From positions 1,957-50,329 of the forward strand of contig QQSB01000064.1 in the NCBI GenBank assembly GCA_003602515.1: 48,373 nt of DNA, written 5' to 3'. This DNA comes from Candidatus Poseidoniales archaeon. Its GTDB lineage: Archaea > Thermoplasmatota > Poseidoniia > Poseidoniales > Thalassarchaeaceae. Position 1 is the stretch's first letter. Every line of letters begins with the position of its first letter. Below, one piece after another: positions 27,225-37,373 of the stretch. Below the pieces are notes generated by a model, which had not been told where the DNA came from, did not search any database, and saw only the letters and a list, made by a program, of their open reading frames with translations. The position numbers and the translations under genes are program-made.

Positions 27225-29948
27225 TCACTCGGTCTTGTCTATCCTACGGGACGAGACGCCCCTCGACTGCATTTCTTTCTGTACGGTTCCAGGTGGCAGA
27301 GTCCCATTCTGCTCCAAAGCGGAAAGTGCGGCTATCACTATGCTATTTGTGTCGATTTCAAAGAATGTACGCAGCGCTTCTCTGGAATCTGAGCGACCGA
27401 ACCCCTCGGTTCCTAGGACAACGTATCGTCCACCAACCCATCTTTGAATCATCTCAGGGACTGAGGAGATGTAATCTGATGTTGCTATTGTCGGAGTTTC
27501 ATCTCCAAAACATTCGGAAACGTATGGTATTGATTTACTTCCGGGATTGAGTCGCTTCTTCCTCTCGTGTTCCATTCCTAAGCGTCGAAGTTCCCCGTAG
27601 GAAGTGACCGACCAAACTTCCGATTCGACAGCATGGTCACGCAGTAGTTCTGTGGCGGCCTCTCTTACTAGATTCAGTATCGGACCAGAACCTAGTAATC
27701 TCACCTTAGGGCCATCTCCCGATGTCTCTTCGAGAAGATATGCGCCTCTGATTATTCCTTCATCGGTTCCTGCCGGCTTTGGCATCTGCTGTTGATTCTC
27801 ATTGTAGAGCATTATGTAATGGAACACGTCAAGATTCTTGCCCCACATCTCATCGATACCATGTCTAATTATTGTAGCTAATTCGTATGCATAAGAAGGG
27901 TCCCATGCTCGACAGTGAGGGACTGCGGAGGCCGTAAGGAGGCTGTGGCCGTCTTGATGCTGTAATCCCTCACCATTCAGTGTCGTTCGACCTGCAGTTG
28001 CTCCCATGAGGAAGCCTCTGGCCCTAGCATCGGCGGCACTCCAAATCTGATCACCTACTCTCTGGAAGCCGAACATTGAGTAGAACGTGTAGAATGGAAT
28101 TGTTGGAGAGTTCGCGTTAGAGTAAGAAGTTGCGCTAGATATCCATGAGGCTATTGCTCCAGCCTCGGAGATTCCTTCCTGAAGCACCTGACCAGAATCA
28201 GATTCCTTGTAATTCAGAAGCATCTTATGATCGACAGGCGTATACTTCTGCCCCTTTGATGCAAATATTCCGAACTCGCTGAAGAGGGGGTCCATTCCGA
28301 AGGTCCTTCCTTCATCAGGAATGATAGGGACGACCTTGTCGCCTATCTCCGACTTCATCAGAGTCCTCAAAAGTCGAACGAAGGCCATAGTGGTTGATAC
28401 CTCTTGTCCCTCAGGGGTTCCTCCATCGAATGCTGCATATGTTTCCTCACCTGGAAGATCTGTGATGATTTTGATTGGTCTTCTCGAAGGAAGGTGTCCG
28501 CCAAGTTTTTTTCTCTGCTCTAGCAAGTATCTGATTTCATCTGAGTCTTCTTCCAGAGATACAAATGGATTGTCCTCAAGTCTGGAGTCATCCAAGTTAA
28601 GTCCAAGTGCATCGCGGTAAGCAACAAGATCCTCGAGGCTCATCTTCTTCTTCTGGTGAGTAGAGTTTCTTCCCTCGAATGAGTCGATCCCCCAACCCTT
28701 TACGGTATGTGCTAGGATTACAGCTGGCCCATTGGATGACAGGGCTGCTTGATATGCGGAATATACCTTGATTGGGTCATGTCCCCCTCTGGTCAGTTCC
28801 TCTATTTCTGTGTCAGAGATAGAGGAACCCAACGCTTGGAGTGCTTCGCTCGCGGAGAAAAGCTCATTCCGGAACTCACTAGGAGGTAGCGTACTGAGAC
28901 GTTGCCAGTCTCCATCCGTAATTGTCTCCATCCTGTTCAACAGTTCACCATTTGTATCAAGTTGGAATACTCGGTCCCAACCGGAACCCCAGATGACTTT
29001 GATCACAGTCCATCCTGCACCTCGATATAGCCCCTCCAACTCTTGAATAATGCTGGAGTTTCCTCTAACGGGGCCATCTAATCTCTGGAGGTTACAATTG
29101 ATTACGACAACCAAATTATCCAACTTTTCTCTGCCGGCTACTGCTATGGAGGCGATTGCCTCGGGTTCATCCATCTCCCCATCACCTAGAAATGCAAAAA
29201 CACGACTCTCCGAGGTATCGGCTAGATTTCTCTGGTGGAGATACTTCCAGAATCTGGCCTGCATAACGGCACCAAGTGGTCCAAGACCCATGGAGACTGT
29301 TGGGTACTCCCAGAATTCTGGCATTAGACGAGGGTGAGGGTATGAAGAGAGGCCGTCTTCGAATGCTTCCTGGCGGAAGTTTGAGATTTGGTCAACAGTA
29401 ATCCGTCCCTCTAGGAATGCTCGGGAGTAGATTCCCGGACTAGCATGGCCTTGGATGTAAAGTGCATCTCCTATCCCATTGTGATCCTTACCTCTGAAAA
29501 CATGATTGAACCCGACTTCGTACAAAGTTGAGCTCGAGGCATAAGTGGAAATGTGTCCACCGATTCCATCCATCCTTCTGTTTGCATCAGAGACCATCGC
29601 TGCCGCATTCCAAAGAACATGATTCTGGATTTCCTTCTCAATTCCAAGATTTCCGGGATATGGTTTTTGCTGATCAATAGAAATTGAGTTCAGATATGGA
29701 GTCCTTGAGGTGGAAATGTCAATTCCAAGAGCTGTTGCCTCGGACAATAGTTCCTGAAGGAGGAGTCGGGCTCTGGAACTGCCAGAAGAAGAGGTCATCG
29801 TCCTCAATGACTCGAGCCACTCATCGGTCTCTTCTGGGTCCATATCAGGGAGGGTCTGACGAGGTTTGGATGGGGACATGTCAGCACTACTGCCCCGCAG
29901 GGCAGAATCACCAGCCAAGGCGTGTTTTTTGAATGGGTCGTCGTTCAA
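27225..29948 (-). CDS. aceE: Pyruvate dehydrogenase E1 component, homodimeric (AceE type)
   Basis: GIGGHISTYASSSTLYEVGFNHVFRG, DALYIQGHASPGIYSRAFLEGR, FLGDGEMDEPEAIASIAVAGREKLDNLVVVINCNLQRLDGPVRGN. Confidence 0.96.
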   Translation of the reverse strand: MNDDPFKKHALAGDSALRGSSADMSPSKPRQTLPDMDPEETDEWLESLRTMTSSSGSSRARLLLQELLSEATALGIDISTSRTPYLNSISIDQQKPYPGNLGIEKEIQNHVLWNAAAMVSDANRRMDGIGGHISTYASSSTLYEVGFNHVFRGKDHNGIGDALYIQGHASPGIYSRAFLEGRITVDQISNFRQEAFEDGLSSYPHPRLMPEFWEYPTVSMGLGPLGAVMQARFWKYLHQRNLADTSESRVFAFLGDGEMDEPEAIASIAVAGREKLDNLVVVINCNLQRLDGPVRGNSSIIQELEGLYRGAGWTVIKVIWGSGWDRVFQLDTNGELLNRMETITDGDWQRLSTLPPSEFRNELFSASEALQALGSSISDTEIEELTRGGHDPIKVYSAYQAALSSNGPAVILAHTVKGWGIDSFEGRNSTHQKKKMSLEDLVAYRDALGLNLDDSRLEDNPFVSLEEDSDEIRYLLEQRKKLGGHLPSRRPIKIITDLPGEETYAAFDGGTPEGQEVSTTMAFVRLLRTLMKSEIGDKVVPIIPDEGRTFGMDPLFSEFGIFASKGQKYTPVDHKMLLNYKESDSGQVLQEGISEAGAIASWISSATSYSNANSPTIPFYTFYSMFGFQRVGDQIWSAADARARGFLMGATAGRTTLNGEGLQHQDGHSLLTASAVPHCRAWDPSYAYELATIIRHGIDEMWGKNLDVFHYIMLYNENQQQMPKPAGTDEGIIRGAYLLEETSGDGPKVRLLGSGPILNLVREAATELLRDHAVESEVWSVTSYGELRRLGMEHERKKRLNPGSKSIPYVSECFGDETPTIATSDYISSVPEMIQRWVGGRYVVLGTEGFGRSDSREALRTFFEIDTNSIVIAALSALEQNGTLPPGTVQKEMQSRGVSSRRIDKTE

Positions 29949-29954
29949 ATCTGC

Positions 29955-30566
29955 TCAAAGAGGGGATGACCCGGGTCCGACTTCGATGAGATGGCACTCG
30001 TGCATTGTCCTAACCCCGGCTACTGTTATTGCGGAATCGCCCGACACGCACCTCTCTCCCTTCCACTTCCTGACCGTTCTAACCACAGTCTTAGAACCTG
30101 GAGCGTTGTTGGGGTCTACCTTAACCTCAACAATTAGCTCTCCGATCTGCCCCAACCAATCCAAAGCTGCATCAATGCTTCTTCGAGCGTAACCATGTCG
30201 TTGCTCAGAACTGCGTACCCAATATCCTAAGTTCCATGTTGCCCTATTTGATCTAGTCACTCTGTCGAATCCAATCAATCCGATCACATATCCATCCCAG
30301 GGACGTACCATGATCCAATGATGGAGTAGGCCCGTACGTCCCTTACGCTCGGTATCTCTGACAAAATCATCTATCTGTGGCCTAATTTCTTTATCCGGAT
30401 TTATCCAAGGCATAGCCCGGATTACATCTGGCCAAGTCTCTTCAAATGCCTCGACTATTTCTGAGATGTGTGTCTTTGATACTGGCCTAAGCACTAGGCT
30501 CTCATCGACTCGGATGGACGAGGTTGCTCTCCTGTGCATTATTTTAGCCGAGGAGCTCCGACGCAT
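29955..30566 (-). CDS. GNAT acetyltransferase (RimJ/RimL-like)
   Basis: WNLGYWVRSSEQRHGYARRSIDAALDWLGQIGELIVEVKVDPNNAPGSKTVVRTV. Confidence 0.82.
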   Translation of the reverse strand: MRRSSSAKIMHRRATSSIRVDESLVLRPVSKTHISEIVEAFEETWPDVIRAMPWINPDKEIRPQIDDFVRDTERKGRTGLLHHWIMVRPWDGYVIGLIGFDRVTRSNRATWNLGYWVRSSEQRHGYARRSIDAALDWLGQIGELIVEVKVDPNNAPGSKTVVRTVRKWKGERCVSGDSAITVAGVRTMHECHLIEVGPGSSPL

Positions 30567-30589
30567 GAGTCCTACGTATCAGGACTTGG

Positions 30590-31750
30590 TTATGAAATGA
30601 GTTTCTCCTTTGCTCTGACTACGTCTGGGTCTTCTGGACTGTTTTCATAGGCTGATTCAACCATCCTTTGAGCCTCATTATTCCTTCCAATTGACATTAG
30701 TAGCTTACCGACGGAGTAGATCAAAGAAGTCCGATTTCCTAAGTGGGGGCCGACTTCATCTAGAAGGACGGTTGTCTGTGCTTTATTCTGATCTTTTGCT
30801 GATCTGAAGGCTGCCTGTAACTGTTTGATAATTTCCGGAACGGGCCATTCGTCTTGTTGCTGCCATGGCCAAAAAGACGAATGGCCTTGGTACGAGATGT
30901 CAACAGGTCCCTCTTCCCCGGGTTGGAGGATTGGTGCGGAAGGAATCTGAACCGGAATTTCGATAGATTCTGGCTTCTTTTCTTCGAAAATTGGGGTTGC
31001 AGAGATTTTCGGGATAGGAATCGACGGGGCAGGTGGAACTGGAGGAGAATCACTTGATGGTGGGTCTACTCTTGCAAAGGCTTCCTCGAATTCGTCAACC
31101 TTTCCATCTCCATCAAAGTCATCCTCTTCTATACCGACAACTTCTCTAGGCGGTGAACCCATTTCGTTAGCCTCGATAATCTCGTTGGATTCCATTGGTT
31201 GTGTGAAATCGGGAGTCTCAGCATTTGGTTGGATTAATTTGATTGGTCTGTGATCCAATATCTCTTCCTCTTCTACAGATCCTCTGGGTACCTCGAATTT
31301 CTGAACGAATTGGGGGATGTCGTCTGCAGTTAGCTCATACTCATCATCTATTTCTTCGCTAGTTGAGTTAAACGGGTCGAAATCTGGTTTTCTGTCCAAT
31401 TGTACTTCATCGTCTTCTCCATATTGCGAGACTTCAACAGTTAAGTCATCAAATGCAAATGAAGGAGTAGTAGGTTCATTCTCCGCTTCGTCCTCTTCAA
31501 TTTCGCTCATCAGTTGGTCCAATAAGTCCGTAGATTCGTCTTCTCCAAGTCCTGTACTCTGCTGAAAAGATGGGCGGTCTATCTGATAGAAGCAGCGCGT
31601 GCAAACCTTGGTTCCCTCTTGATTCAAATGTTGACAGGACGGACAGGAGGTACCCTTGGGGTTAGAATTACTCCATGACTTAAATCTGTCAAATACCAAT
31701 CCCGTCCCCCCAGTATTTCCTTTCGAGAGTGGTGAACGTTTAATTCTCAC
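30590..31750 (-). CDS. Zinc-ribbon protein with acidic linker, EF-hand-like loop and helical C-terminus
   Basis: CPSCQHLNQEGTKVCTRC zinc ribbon; DFDGDGKVDEFE canonical EF-hand spacing; C-terminal GKLLMSIGRNNEAQRMVESAYENSPEDPDVVRAKEKL TPR-like. Confidence 0.75.
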   Translation of the reverse strand: MRIKRSPLSKGNTGGTGLVFDRFKSWSNSNPKGTSCPSCQHLNQEGTKVCTRCFYQIDRPSFQQSTGLGEDESTDLLDQLMSEIEEDEAENEPTTPSFAFDDLTVEVSQYGEDDEVQLDRKPDFDPFNSTSEEIDDEYELTADDIPQFVQKFEVPRGSVEEEEILDHRPIKLIQPNAETPDFTQPMESNEIIEANEMGSPPREVVGIEEDDFDGDGKVDEFEEAFARVDPPSSDSPPVPPAPSIPIPKISATPIFEEKKPESIEIPVQIPSAPILQPGEEGPVDISYQGHSSFWPWQQQDEWPVPEIIKQLQAAFRSAKDQNKAQTTVLLDEVGPHLGNRTSLIYSVGKLLMSIGRNNEAQRMVESAYENSPEDPDVVRAKEKLIS

Positions 31751-31808
31751 TGGGAATGGTTTGTTTTGATGAATCTAGGACTCGTCAAGTAACCGTGATA
31801 GGGGCAGG

Positions 31809-33752
31809 TTGAGACGGGAAGACGTGGGCGACTCAGGGATAACGGTTCCAAGTCGCTTCAAAAAGAGCCAGGACCATCATGAATCTTACCTGCGTCTTAT
31901 TCGGTGGGAGCTGGATGATGAGTTGGCCATGACCGAGGAGAGGCTCAGAAATTGGTCAGAAAAGAAGTTGGAAGCGAATGGAATTGCCCTGTTCGGACTG
32001 AATGCCAAGACAGATGGTTGGTTATTCGGCCAGCAGATCGTTAGGCTTCGACGAGGCGTTGGGAAGTATCTTGGCTCCCATCGATTCAGACAGGGCGACA
32101 TAGTACTTCTCAGCAGAGGGAGTCCACTGACAGAGAAGCCTATTGAGGCCATAGTGAGCAATAGGAGTAGGGACTCTATTCGAATAGTACTTCCTGAGGC
32201 GCCACAGGGCCTTCGTAAGGGCACATGGAGGATTGATAGAGGGGCCAATCGTGTTGCTTTCGACAGGATGAGGGATGCTCTAAATTCTGTCTTCGAGGAA
32301 GATGGAAGTGCCCCTTTGAGGGAGTTGCTTCTCGGTCTAGTTCATGATCCCGTAGGAACTGCTTCACTGGTTCCAGAGCTCGGAGGGGTGAAGCAAAAAA
32401 GAGCGACTCTGCCAAGTGACATGAATAAGGCCCAGAGGGATGCTGCAGAGAGTGCGATAAATAGCAGGCTGACACTGATTCAGGGCCCTCCGGGAACGGG
32501 TAAGACTCATACTGCAGTTAGGGTCCTAGAGAACTGGTCTATACTGGATACTGGGACCGTTCTTGCAGTAGCAGACTCAAATGTGGCGGTTGACAACTTA
32601 TTGGAGGGTTTGCTAGATAGGGGTGTCAGAGCAGTTAGATTAGGTCAGCCAGTGAAGGTGAGAGAGAATTTGAGAAACGCAACAATGGATGCTCGGATGG
32701 AAAGTCACGAATTGAATAGGGATCTTGTGGAAGAGATCGAGAGGAATGAAAAATTGTCTAGGAGAATTAAAGGTATGAGGGGGGGCAAGGAAAAGGGCCT
32801 AGCACACAGGGACCTTAGCAGGGGGTGGAAGGAAGTGAAAAAGCTGGAAAGGCAAATTCGGGATGACATCCTAGATAGGGCTCAGGTTCTATGTTGTACT
32901 TGCATTGGTTCTGGACATGAGTTACTCGATGGGAGAAGGTTTTCCCGAGTACTAATTGATGAGGCAACTCAGGCTACGGAGCCTGCGGCATTGGTGCCCA
33001 TTGTGAAAGGGGCCAGACAGGTCGTATTGGTTGGTGATCACAGACAACTACCTCCGACCGTGATTTCTCGGCGGGCTGAGAATGGAGGCTTGAGTAGGTC
33101 CCTATTCGAACGATTGGTAGACATGGGGATAAAACCTCTACTTCTTAACACTCAATATAGGATGCATCCATCAATTTCTGAGTTTCCAAACTCTCAGTTC
33201 TACGGAGGGATGCTTGAGGATGGGGTGGATGAGTCTGAGAGAGAGGCTCCACCTGGGATGCTTTGGCCCAATTGGGACTCACCGTTAACATTCCTTCCTG
33301 TCGATGGCGATGAGTTACTTTCGCCCGATGGAGCCTCGAAGGAGAACGCAGCAGAGGCATCATGGGTAGTGAAAATTCTGATGGGTTTTGTTGATGATGG
33401 TGGACTTGAGTTAACGGACATTGGAATTGTCACGCCATACGCTGGACAAGTTAGGGCGATTAGGGATATGCTGCCGGAGTCGTTACAGGGTGTCGAGGTT
33501 AGGACTGTTGACGGATATCAGGGAAGAGAGAAGGATGTGATAATATTCTCATGTGTGAGGTCAAACTCGGATGGAAACGTCGGTTTCCTATCTGATAGAA
33601 GGAGGCTTAACGTGGCACTTACCAGATCTAAGCGTGGTCTCGTGGTAATTGGGAACCCGGATACGTTGAGGCATGATGATAATTGGAAATCTTGGATTGA
33701 ACATGTTAGGAGTCGTAAACTTGAGGCTTGGCATCTCCTGGGCACAGCATGA
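31809..33752 (+). CDS. SF1B DNA/RNA helicase, UPF1/IGHMBP2-like
   Basis: LIQGPPGTGKTHTAV (Walker A), LIDEATQATEPAALVP, VVLVGDHRQLPPT, LLNTQYRMHPSISEFPN, VRTVDGYQGREKDVIIFSCVRSN, RRLNVALTRSKRGLVVIG. Confidence 0.95.
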   Translation: MRREDVGDSGITVPSRFKKSQDHHESYLRLIRWELDDELAMTEERLRNWSEKKLEANGIALFGLNAKTDGWLFGQQIVRLRRGVGKYLGSHRFRQGDIVLLSRGSPLTEKPIEAIVSNRSRDSIRIVLPEAPQGLRKGTWRIDRGANRVAFDRMRDALNSVFEEDGSAPLRELLLGLVHDPVGTASLVPELGGVKQKRATLPSDMNKAQRDAAESAINSRLTLIQGPPGTGKTHTAVRVLENWSILDTGTVLAVADSNVAVDNLLEGLLDRGVRAVRLGQPVKVRENLRNATMDARMESHELNRDLVEEIERNEKLSRRIKGMRGGKEKGLAHRDLSRGWKEVKKLERQIRDDILDRAQVLCCTCIGSGHELLDGRRFSRVLIDEATQATEPAALVPIVKGARQVVLVGDHRQLPPTVISRRAENGGLSRSLFERLVDMGIKPLLLNTQYRMHPSISEFPNSQFYGGMLEDGVDESEREAPPGMLWPNWDSPLTFLPVDGDELLSPDGASKENAAEASWVVKILMGFVDDGGLELTDIGIVTPYAGQVRAIRDMLPESLQGVEVRTVDGYQGREKDVIIFSCVRSNSDGNVGFLSDRRRLNVALTRSKRGLVVIGNPDTLRHDDNWKSWIEHVRSRKLEAWHLLGTA

Positions 33753-33761
33753 GGTGCATGA

Positions 33762-34334
33762 ATGGGCGATCATGACTCCCCCATCTCGATTCATGGCGGA
33801 GGGACGCTGGCGAAAGCAATTGTTTCCCAGGAGAATGATCATTGGTCTGTTCCAGATGGCTCGATACTGGCCTCTTGGGCTAGGAGGATGGTCGCCTTCG
33901 TTATTGATGTCACAATCGTGTACTCAGTACTGAACCTTTCAACGGGGGGAATGATTGCGAATGCTCTGAACCTAGGGCTATGGGCATCGTCTGATTTTCA
34001 CTACTCTATTGCATTCGCTGCTATATTGCTTGCCAGCCACTGGCTTTACTGGAGAGTAACTGGTTTGGCTTTCTCAAGATCTCTTGGTCAGAAGCTGCTT
34101 GGTATCGCCATTGTGATGGACAACGGAGATGCGGTGACCAGTGAAATGTGGGACAAGAGAGCGGTAGGAAAGCTCCTGTATCTAATACCCGTTTTGAACC
34201 TCTACTTCGGAATCTACGAGTTGGCTCGAATCTCTCAGAGACACACTCATCAATCAAATCTTGATCTTCGGGTGGGGACAATTGTTGCTCATTCTGCTTC
34301 CCTACCTCCCGGAAGTAGAAGACATATCAGATAA
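33762..34334 (+). CDS. RDD family membrane protein
   Basis: LASWARRMVAFVIDVTIVYSV, hydrophobic segments, GLAFSRSLGQKLLGIAIVMDNGD. Confidence 0.8.
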   Translation: MGDHDSPISIHGGGTLAKAIVSQENDHWSVPDGSILASWARRMVAFVIDVTIVYSVLNLSTGGMIANALNLGLWASSDFHYSIAFAAILLASHWLYWRVTGLAFSRSLGQKLLGIAIVMDNGDAVTSEMWDKRAVGKLLYLIPVLNLYFGIYELARISQRHTHQSNLDLRVGTIVAHSASLPPGSRRHIR

Positions 34335-34344
34335 TGGTGGGAGT

Positions 34345-34947
34345 ATGGACGATGTCGTTGAGTGGGTACGTTCTGGAGGATGCATCGTCTATCCAACCTC
34401 CACACTTCCTGCTCTGGGTTGCATCCCTGAACCTAATGCTCTAGATGTGTTGTTTGAGATAAAAGGCAGACCTAGTAGTGCGCCTGTTAGCCTGGGGGTA
34501 GCCGATCTTAGTCAGGCTAGTGAGATTGTGGAGGTCACGGATGATGTATTCGAAATACTAGACTCCTTTCCAGATGGGTCCCTAACCATAGTTCTCAAAC
34601 CGATAGGAGAGATGGACTTTCGTCTAGGATTCAGAGGTGTTGCTGTTCGTGTGGTCTCAGATTCAAGGGCTAGAGATTTGCTCCTCAGGACCGGTCCATT
34701 GACTGCCACCAGTGCAAACCATACAGGTCAAGAGGCCCTTCTTAATTGCATTAAAGCAGCAGATTCCCTATGTACCTCGGAACATACTGTTTTGGGTGTT
34801 GATGGAGAATGTCATGGGGGTCTACCCAGTACTTTGATAGCATGGCATACGGTCTGCAGTTCGCCTGAGTCGCCACAGATAGAGGTAGTTAGAGAGGGGA
34901 AAGTCAGTACCGAGGAGATTTTAGCATGGTGGAAGAAGAGGATCTGA
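34345..34947 (+). CDS. Sua5/YciO/YrdC family protein (tRNA t6A threonylcarbamoyl-AMP synthase-like)
   Basis: GCIVYPTSTLPALGCIPEPNALDVLFEIKGRPSSAPVSLGV, GPLTATSANHTGQEAL. Start moved to ATG 34345. Confidence 0.87.
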   Translation: MDDVVEWVRSGGCIVYPTSTLPALGCIPEPNALDVLFEIKGRPSSAPVSLGVADLSQASEIVEVTDDVFEILDSFPDGSLTIVLKPIGEMDFRLGFRGVAVRVVSDSRARDLLLRTGPLTATSANHTGQEALLNCIKAADSLCTSEHTVLGVDGECHGGLPSTLIAWHTVCSSPESPQIEVVREGKVSTEEILAWWKKRI

Positions 34948-35939
34948 AGCAATGGAGAGACGCGGGTCACGTTGCTAGAAGGACGCTCGAAGGAATCAAG
35001 GGGGAGATTGTCGCTGGAAAGCAGTGGTCCGAAGTCATAGATTCTGCTGAGAGGTTCATCAGAAGGCATGGTGGGAAGGCCGCCTTCCCCGTGACAATCT
35101 CAGTTAACGATATAGCTGCTCACTATACATCGAATTCAGAATTGACACCTCCGGAGGGTTTTGAGGGTGAGATGGTTTTCCAGAATGGTGATCTTGTCAA
35201 GCTCGATGTTGGAGTTCACATCAAAGGAGCTTTGGGGGACAATGCTCTAACGATTGAGGTCGGAAACGGAGGAGAGCACACCGAGCAAATTAGAGCAGCA
35301 AAAGATGCCAGAGATGCTGCGATAGAGAAGATGCACCCTGGCACTCCTTGGCATGTGATCGGAGAAGCTGCTCAGCAGGCTTCTGTAGATGCTGGTTTTG
35401 AGCCAATCAGAAATCTAAGTGGCCACAAGATGGAGAGGTGGAACTTGCACTCAGGCGTGTCAATACCGATGCATGCATGTGGTCCGAAAAACCCTAGCTA
35501 CAAAGGAGAAGTAGAAGCTGGGGGTGTGTATGCAGTGGAGCCTTTCAATACTAATGGAAAAAGTGGGATGATTGAAAATGTACCACCTGCTGATTCATCA
35601 AATATTCTTCGGGTGACCGGGGATGTTAGGATTAGAAAAGCGCTCTCAAAGGGGAAATTGAAACCTCTTGGGGCAACCATGGCAAGATACATCGAAGAGC
35701 GATACAGCACCCTCCCATTCGCAGAGAGGTGGGCTTCTCCACTGCTTAGCAAGCCGTTTCCAGAAGAGGATGATGAGTCGCTTAAGAGGAAGTGGAATGC
35801 TCTTGTTAAGAAATTGACCTCGATTAGATTTCTTGAGGTATACAGCGCTCTGAGAGATGTCGATGGAGGCGATGTAGGGCAATTCGAGCATACTGTTTTC
35901 ATCACTGAAGGTGGTCCAGAGGTTCTTACAGTGGAGTGA
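34926..35939 (+). CDS. map: Methionine aminopeptidase type II
   Basis: AAFPVTISVNDIAAHYTSN, VKLDVGVHIKGALGDNALTIEVG, NLSGHKMERWNLHSGVSIP, YAVEPFNTNGKSGMIEN. Overlaps the end of the Sua5 ORF. Confidence 0.93.
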   Translation: MVEEEDLKQWRDAGHVARRTLEGIKGEIVAGKQWSEVIDSAERFIRRHGGKAAFPVTISVNDIAAHYTSNSELTPPEGFEGEMVFQNGDLVKLDVGVHIKGALGDNALTIEVGNGGEHTEQIRAAKDARDAAIEKMHPGTPWHVIGEAAQQASVDAGFEPIRNLSGHKMERWNLHSGVSIPMHACGPKNPSYKGEVEAGGVYAVEPFNTNGKSGMIENVPPADSSNILRVTGDVRIRKALSKGKLKPLGATMARYIEERYSTLPFAERWASPLLSKPFPEEDDESLKRKWNALVKKLTSIRFLEVYSALRDVDGGDVGQFEHTVFITEGGPEVLTVE

Positions 35940-36099
35940 ACTTCCGGAAAACCAGAGAAAATCTGTAAATTTCTAACAATGATTAACTATTGTCGCCTTT
36001 CTGCCTTAATTGTACAGGACGAAAGGTTCTCGCTGAGTGCATCCCATCCCCTCGCATTTATCTCTCTCCTGTACACCTTACTAGGTCAGCCGGATGGCT

Positions 36100-37035
36100 C
36101 TATCCGGACTCATTACTAGTGGTTTGAGCGGTACCAAACATGGTTACTGCAATTATTGCCGCGAATATCAGTGACATTCCTCCAATCTGCTGAATTGATG
36201 GATTCTCGGAGAGAATTATTACTCCCCATAGAATTGTTAGTACAGGTTGGAGAAGGATTGCGAAAGAGGTGTGTGCGGCTGGGAGCCTTGGTAGGGCGTA
36301 AGTGATGGCGATCCACCCAATTACCTGACAGGAGGCGGCGAGCAAGATGATCCAACCGTGTCCAGGCCAAGTGAACGAGAAGTCAATTGGTTCTATGTCA
36401 AGTCTGGATAGAGGCATTATTCCGGCAATGAGAAGTCCCATTGCAGCCCCTGCGGTAGCATCCAATTGAAGATTTACAGAAGGTGCTTGAATCCTATTCG
36501 AGAATCTGTAAAGGATGAGGAATGAAGAGTAGAATATAGCTGCAACTATCCCTCCCACAACTCCCTTTATTGGATCATCACCATACGGCTCATCGTCCCA
36601 TATTCCGGAAATGAGAATGAGGCCAAGCATTACCATCGGGAGAGCGAATACTATCATCCGATTGGGCCGTTCACCAAACATCCACCAACTAACCAGTGTC
36701 ACTATTACTACCTGGGAGTTTCCAATCAGAGTTGCAATTCCACTTCCAATGTAGTCAATTGCACTGTGATAGCCGACGAAATCTATTGCCAGAAGCAAGC
36801 CTGCGGAAAAGGCGAGTGCCCGATTCCTAATTCCCCTGGGGTCATCTCGATTCAAGTACCATACAAGGAAGATAAGAATGGGGAGAGCATACAACATCCG
36901 GAAGAACGCCCCTGTTACGGGAGAAGTGTCGGATCGAATATACAACAAAGGTGCGAATGAGAGCAGCATCGCTCCGAAGAGAGCAACTAGCATGATGCGC
37001 CGGTCATCGGCCGGCGTTGGCATCCAATCCCTCAC
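36100..37035 (-). CDS. EamA/DMT family transporter
   Basis: Multi-TM protein; SPVTGAFFRMLYALPILIFLVWYLNRDDPRG, LLAIDFVGYHSAIDYIGSGIATLIGNSQVVIVTLVSWWMFGERPN, repeated EamA architecture. Confidence 0.88.
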   Translation of the reverse strand: MRDWMPTPADDRRIMLVALFGAMLLSFAPLLYIRSDTSPVTGAFFRMLYALPILIFLVWYLNRDDPRGIRNRALAFSAGLLLAIDFVGYHSAIDYIGSGIATLIGNSQVVIVTLVSWWMFGERPNRMIVFALPMVMLGLILISGIWDDEPYGDDPIKGVVGGIVAAIFYSSFLILYRFSNRIQAPSVNLQLDATAGAAMGLLIAGIMPLSRLDIEPIDFSFTWPGHGWIILLAASCQVIGWIAITYALPRLPAAHTSFAILLQPVLTILWGVIILSENPSIQQIGGMSLIFAAIIAVTMFGTAQTTSNESG

Positions 37036-37373
37036 TCTGGAGTAAGAATCTTCTGAAGGTCTCCAGACTGATACATCTCTAGAACTATGTCTGATCCCCC
37101 AATCAGTTCACCGTTGATGAATACCTGAGGAATGGTTGGGAAATCTGACCATGCCTTCAATGCAGGCCTGGCTCTGGGATCTGCGAGGACATTTACGCAG
37201 GCATAAGTCTCCATACCTAGTTCTGCGATTACGCTACTGAGAACCTGTGAGCCTCTTGCGGAGAATCCGCACTGGGGCTGTTCTGGTGTGCCCTTCATAA
37301 AAATCACAATTTTGTTTTCGTCAACAACTTGTTGCAGCTCTTCTGGCGTCCAGTCAAAACTCATCTCAATCAC
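37032..37373 (-). CDS. Monothiol (CGFS) glutaredoxin, Grx4/Grx5 type
   Basis: ENKIVIFMKGTPEQPQCGFSARGSQVL...VLADPRARPALKAWSDFPTIPQVFINGELIGGSDIVLEMYQSGDL. Confidence 0.95.
   Translation of the reverse strand: MIEMSFDWTPEELQQVVDENKIVIFMKGTPEQPQCGFSARGSQVLSSVIAELGMETYACVNVLADPRARPALKAWSDFPTIPQVFINGELIGGSDIVLEMYQSGDLQKILTPE

Noticed and set aside
31809-33752. UPF1/IGHMBP2-like helicase as part of a defence system
   Set aside because: Neighbours (zinc-ribbon protein, RDD, Sua5, MetAP) give no defence context; more likely a housekeeping archaeal SF1 helicase.
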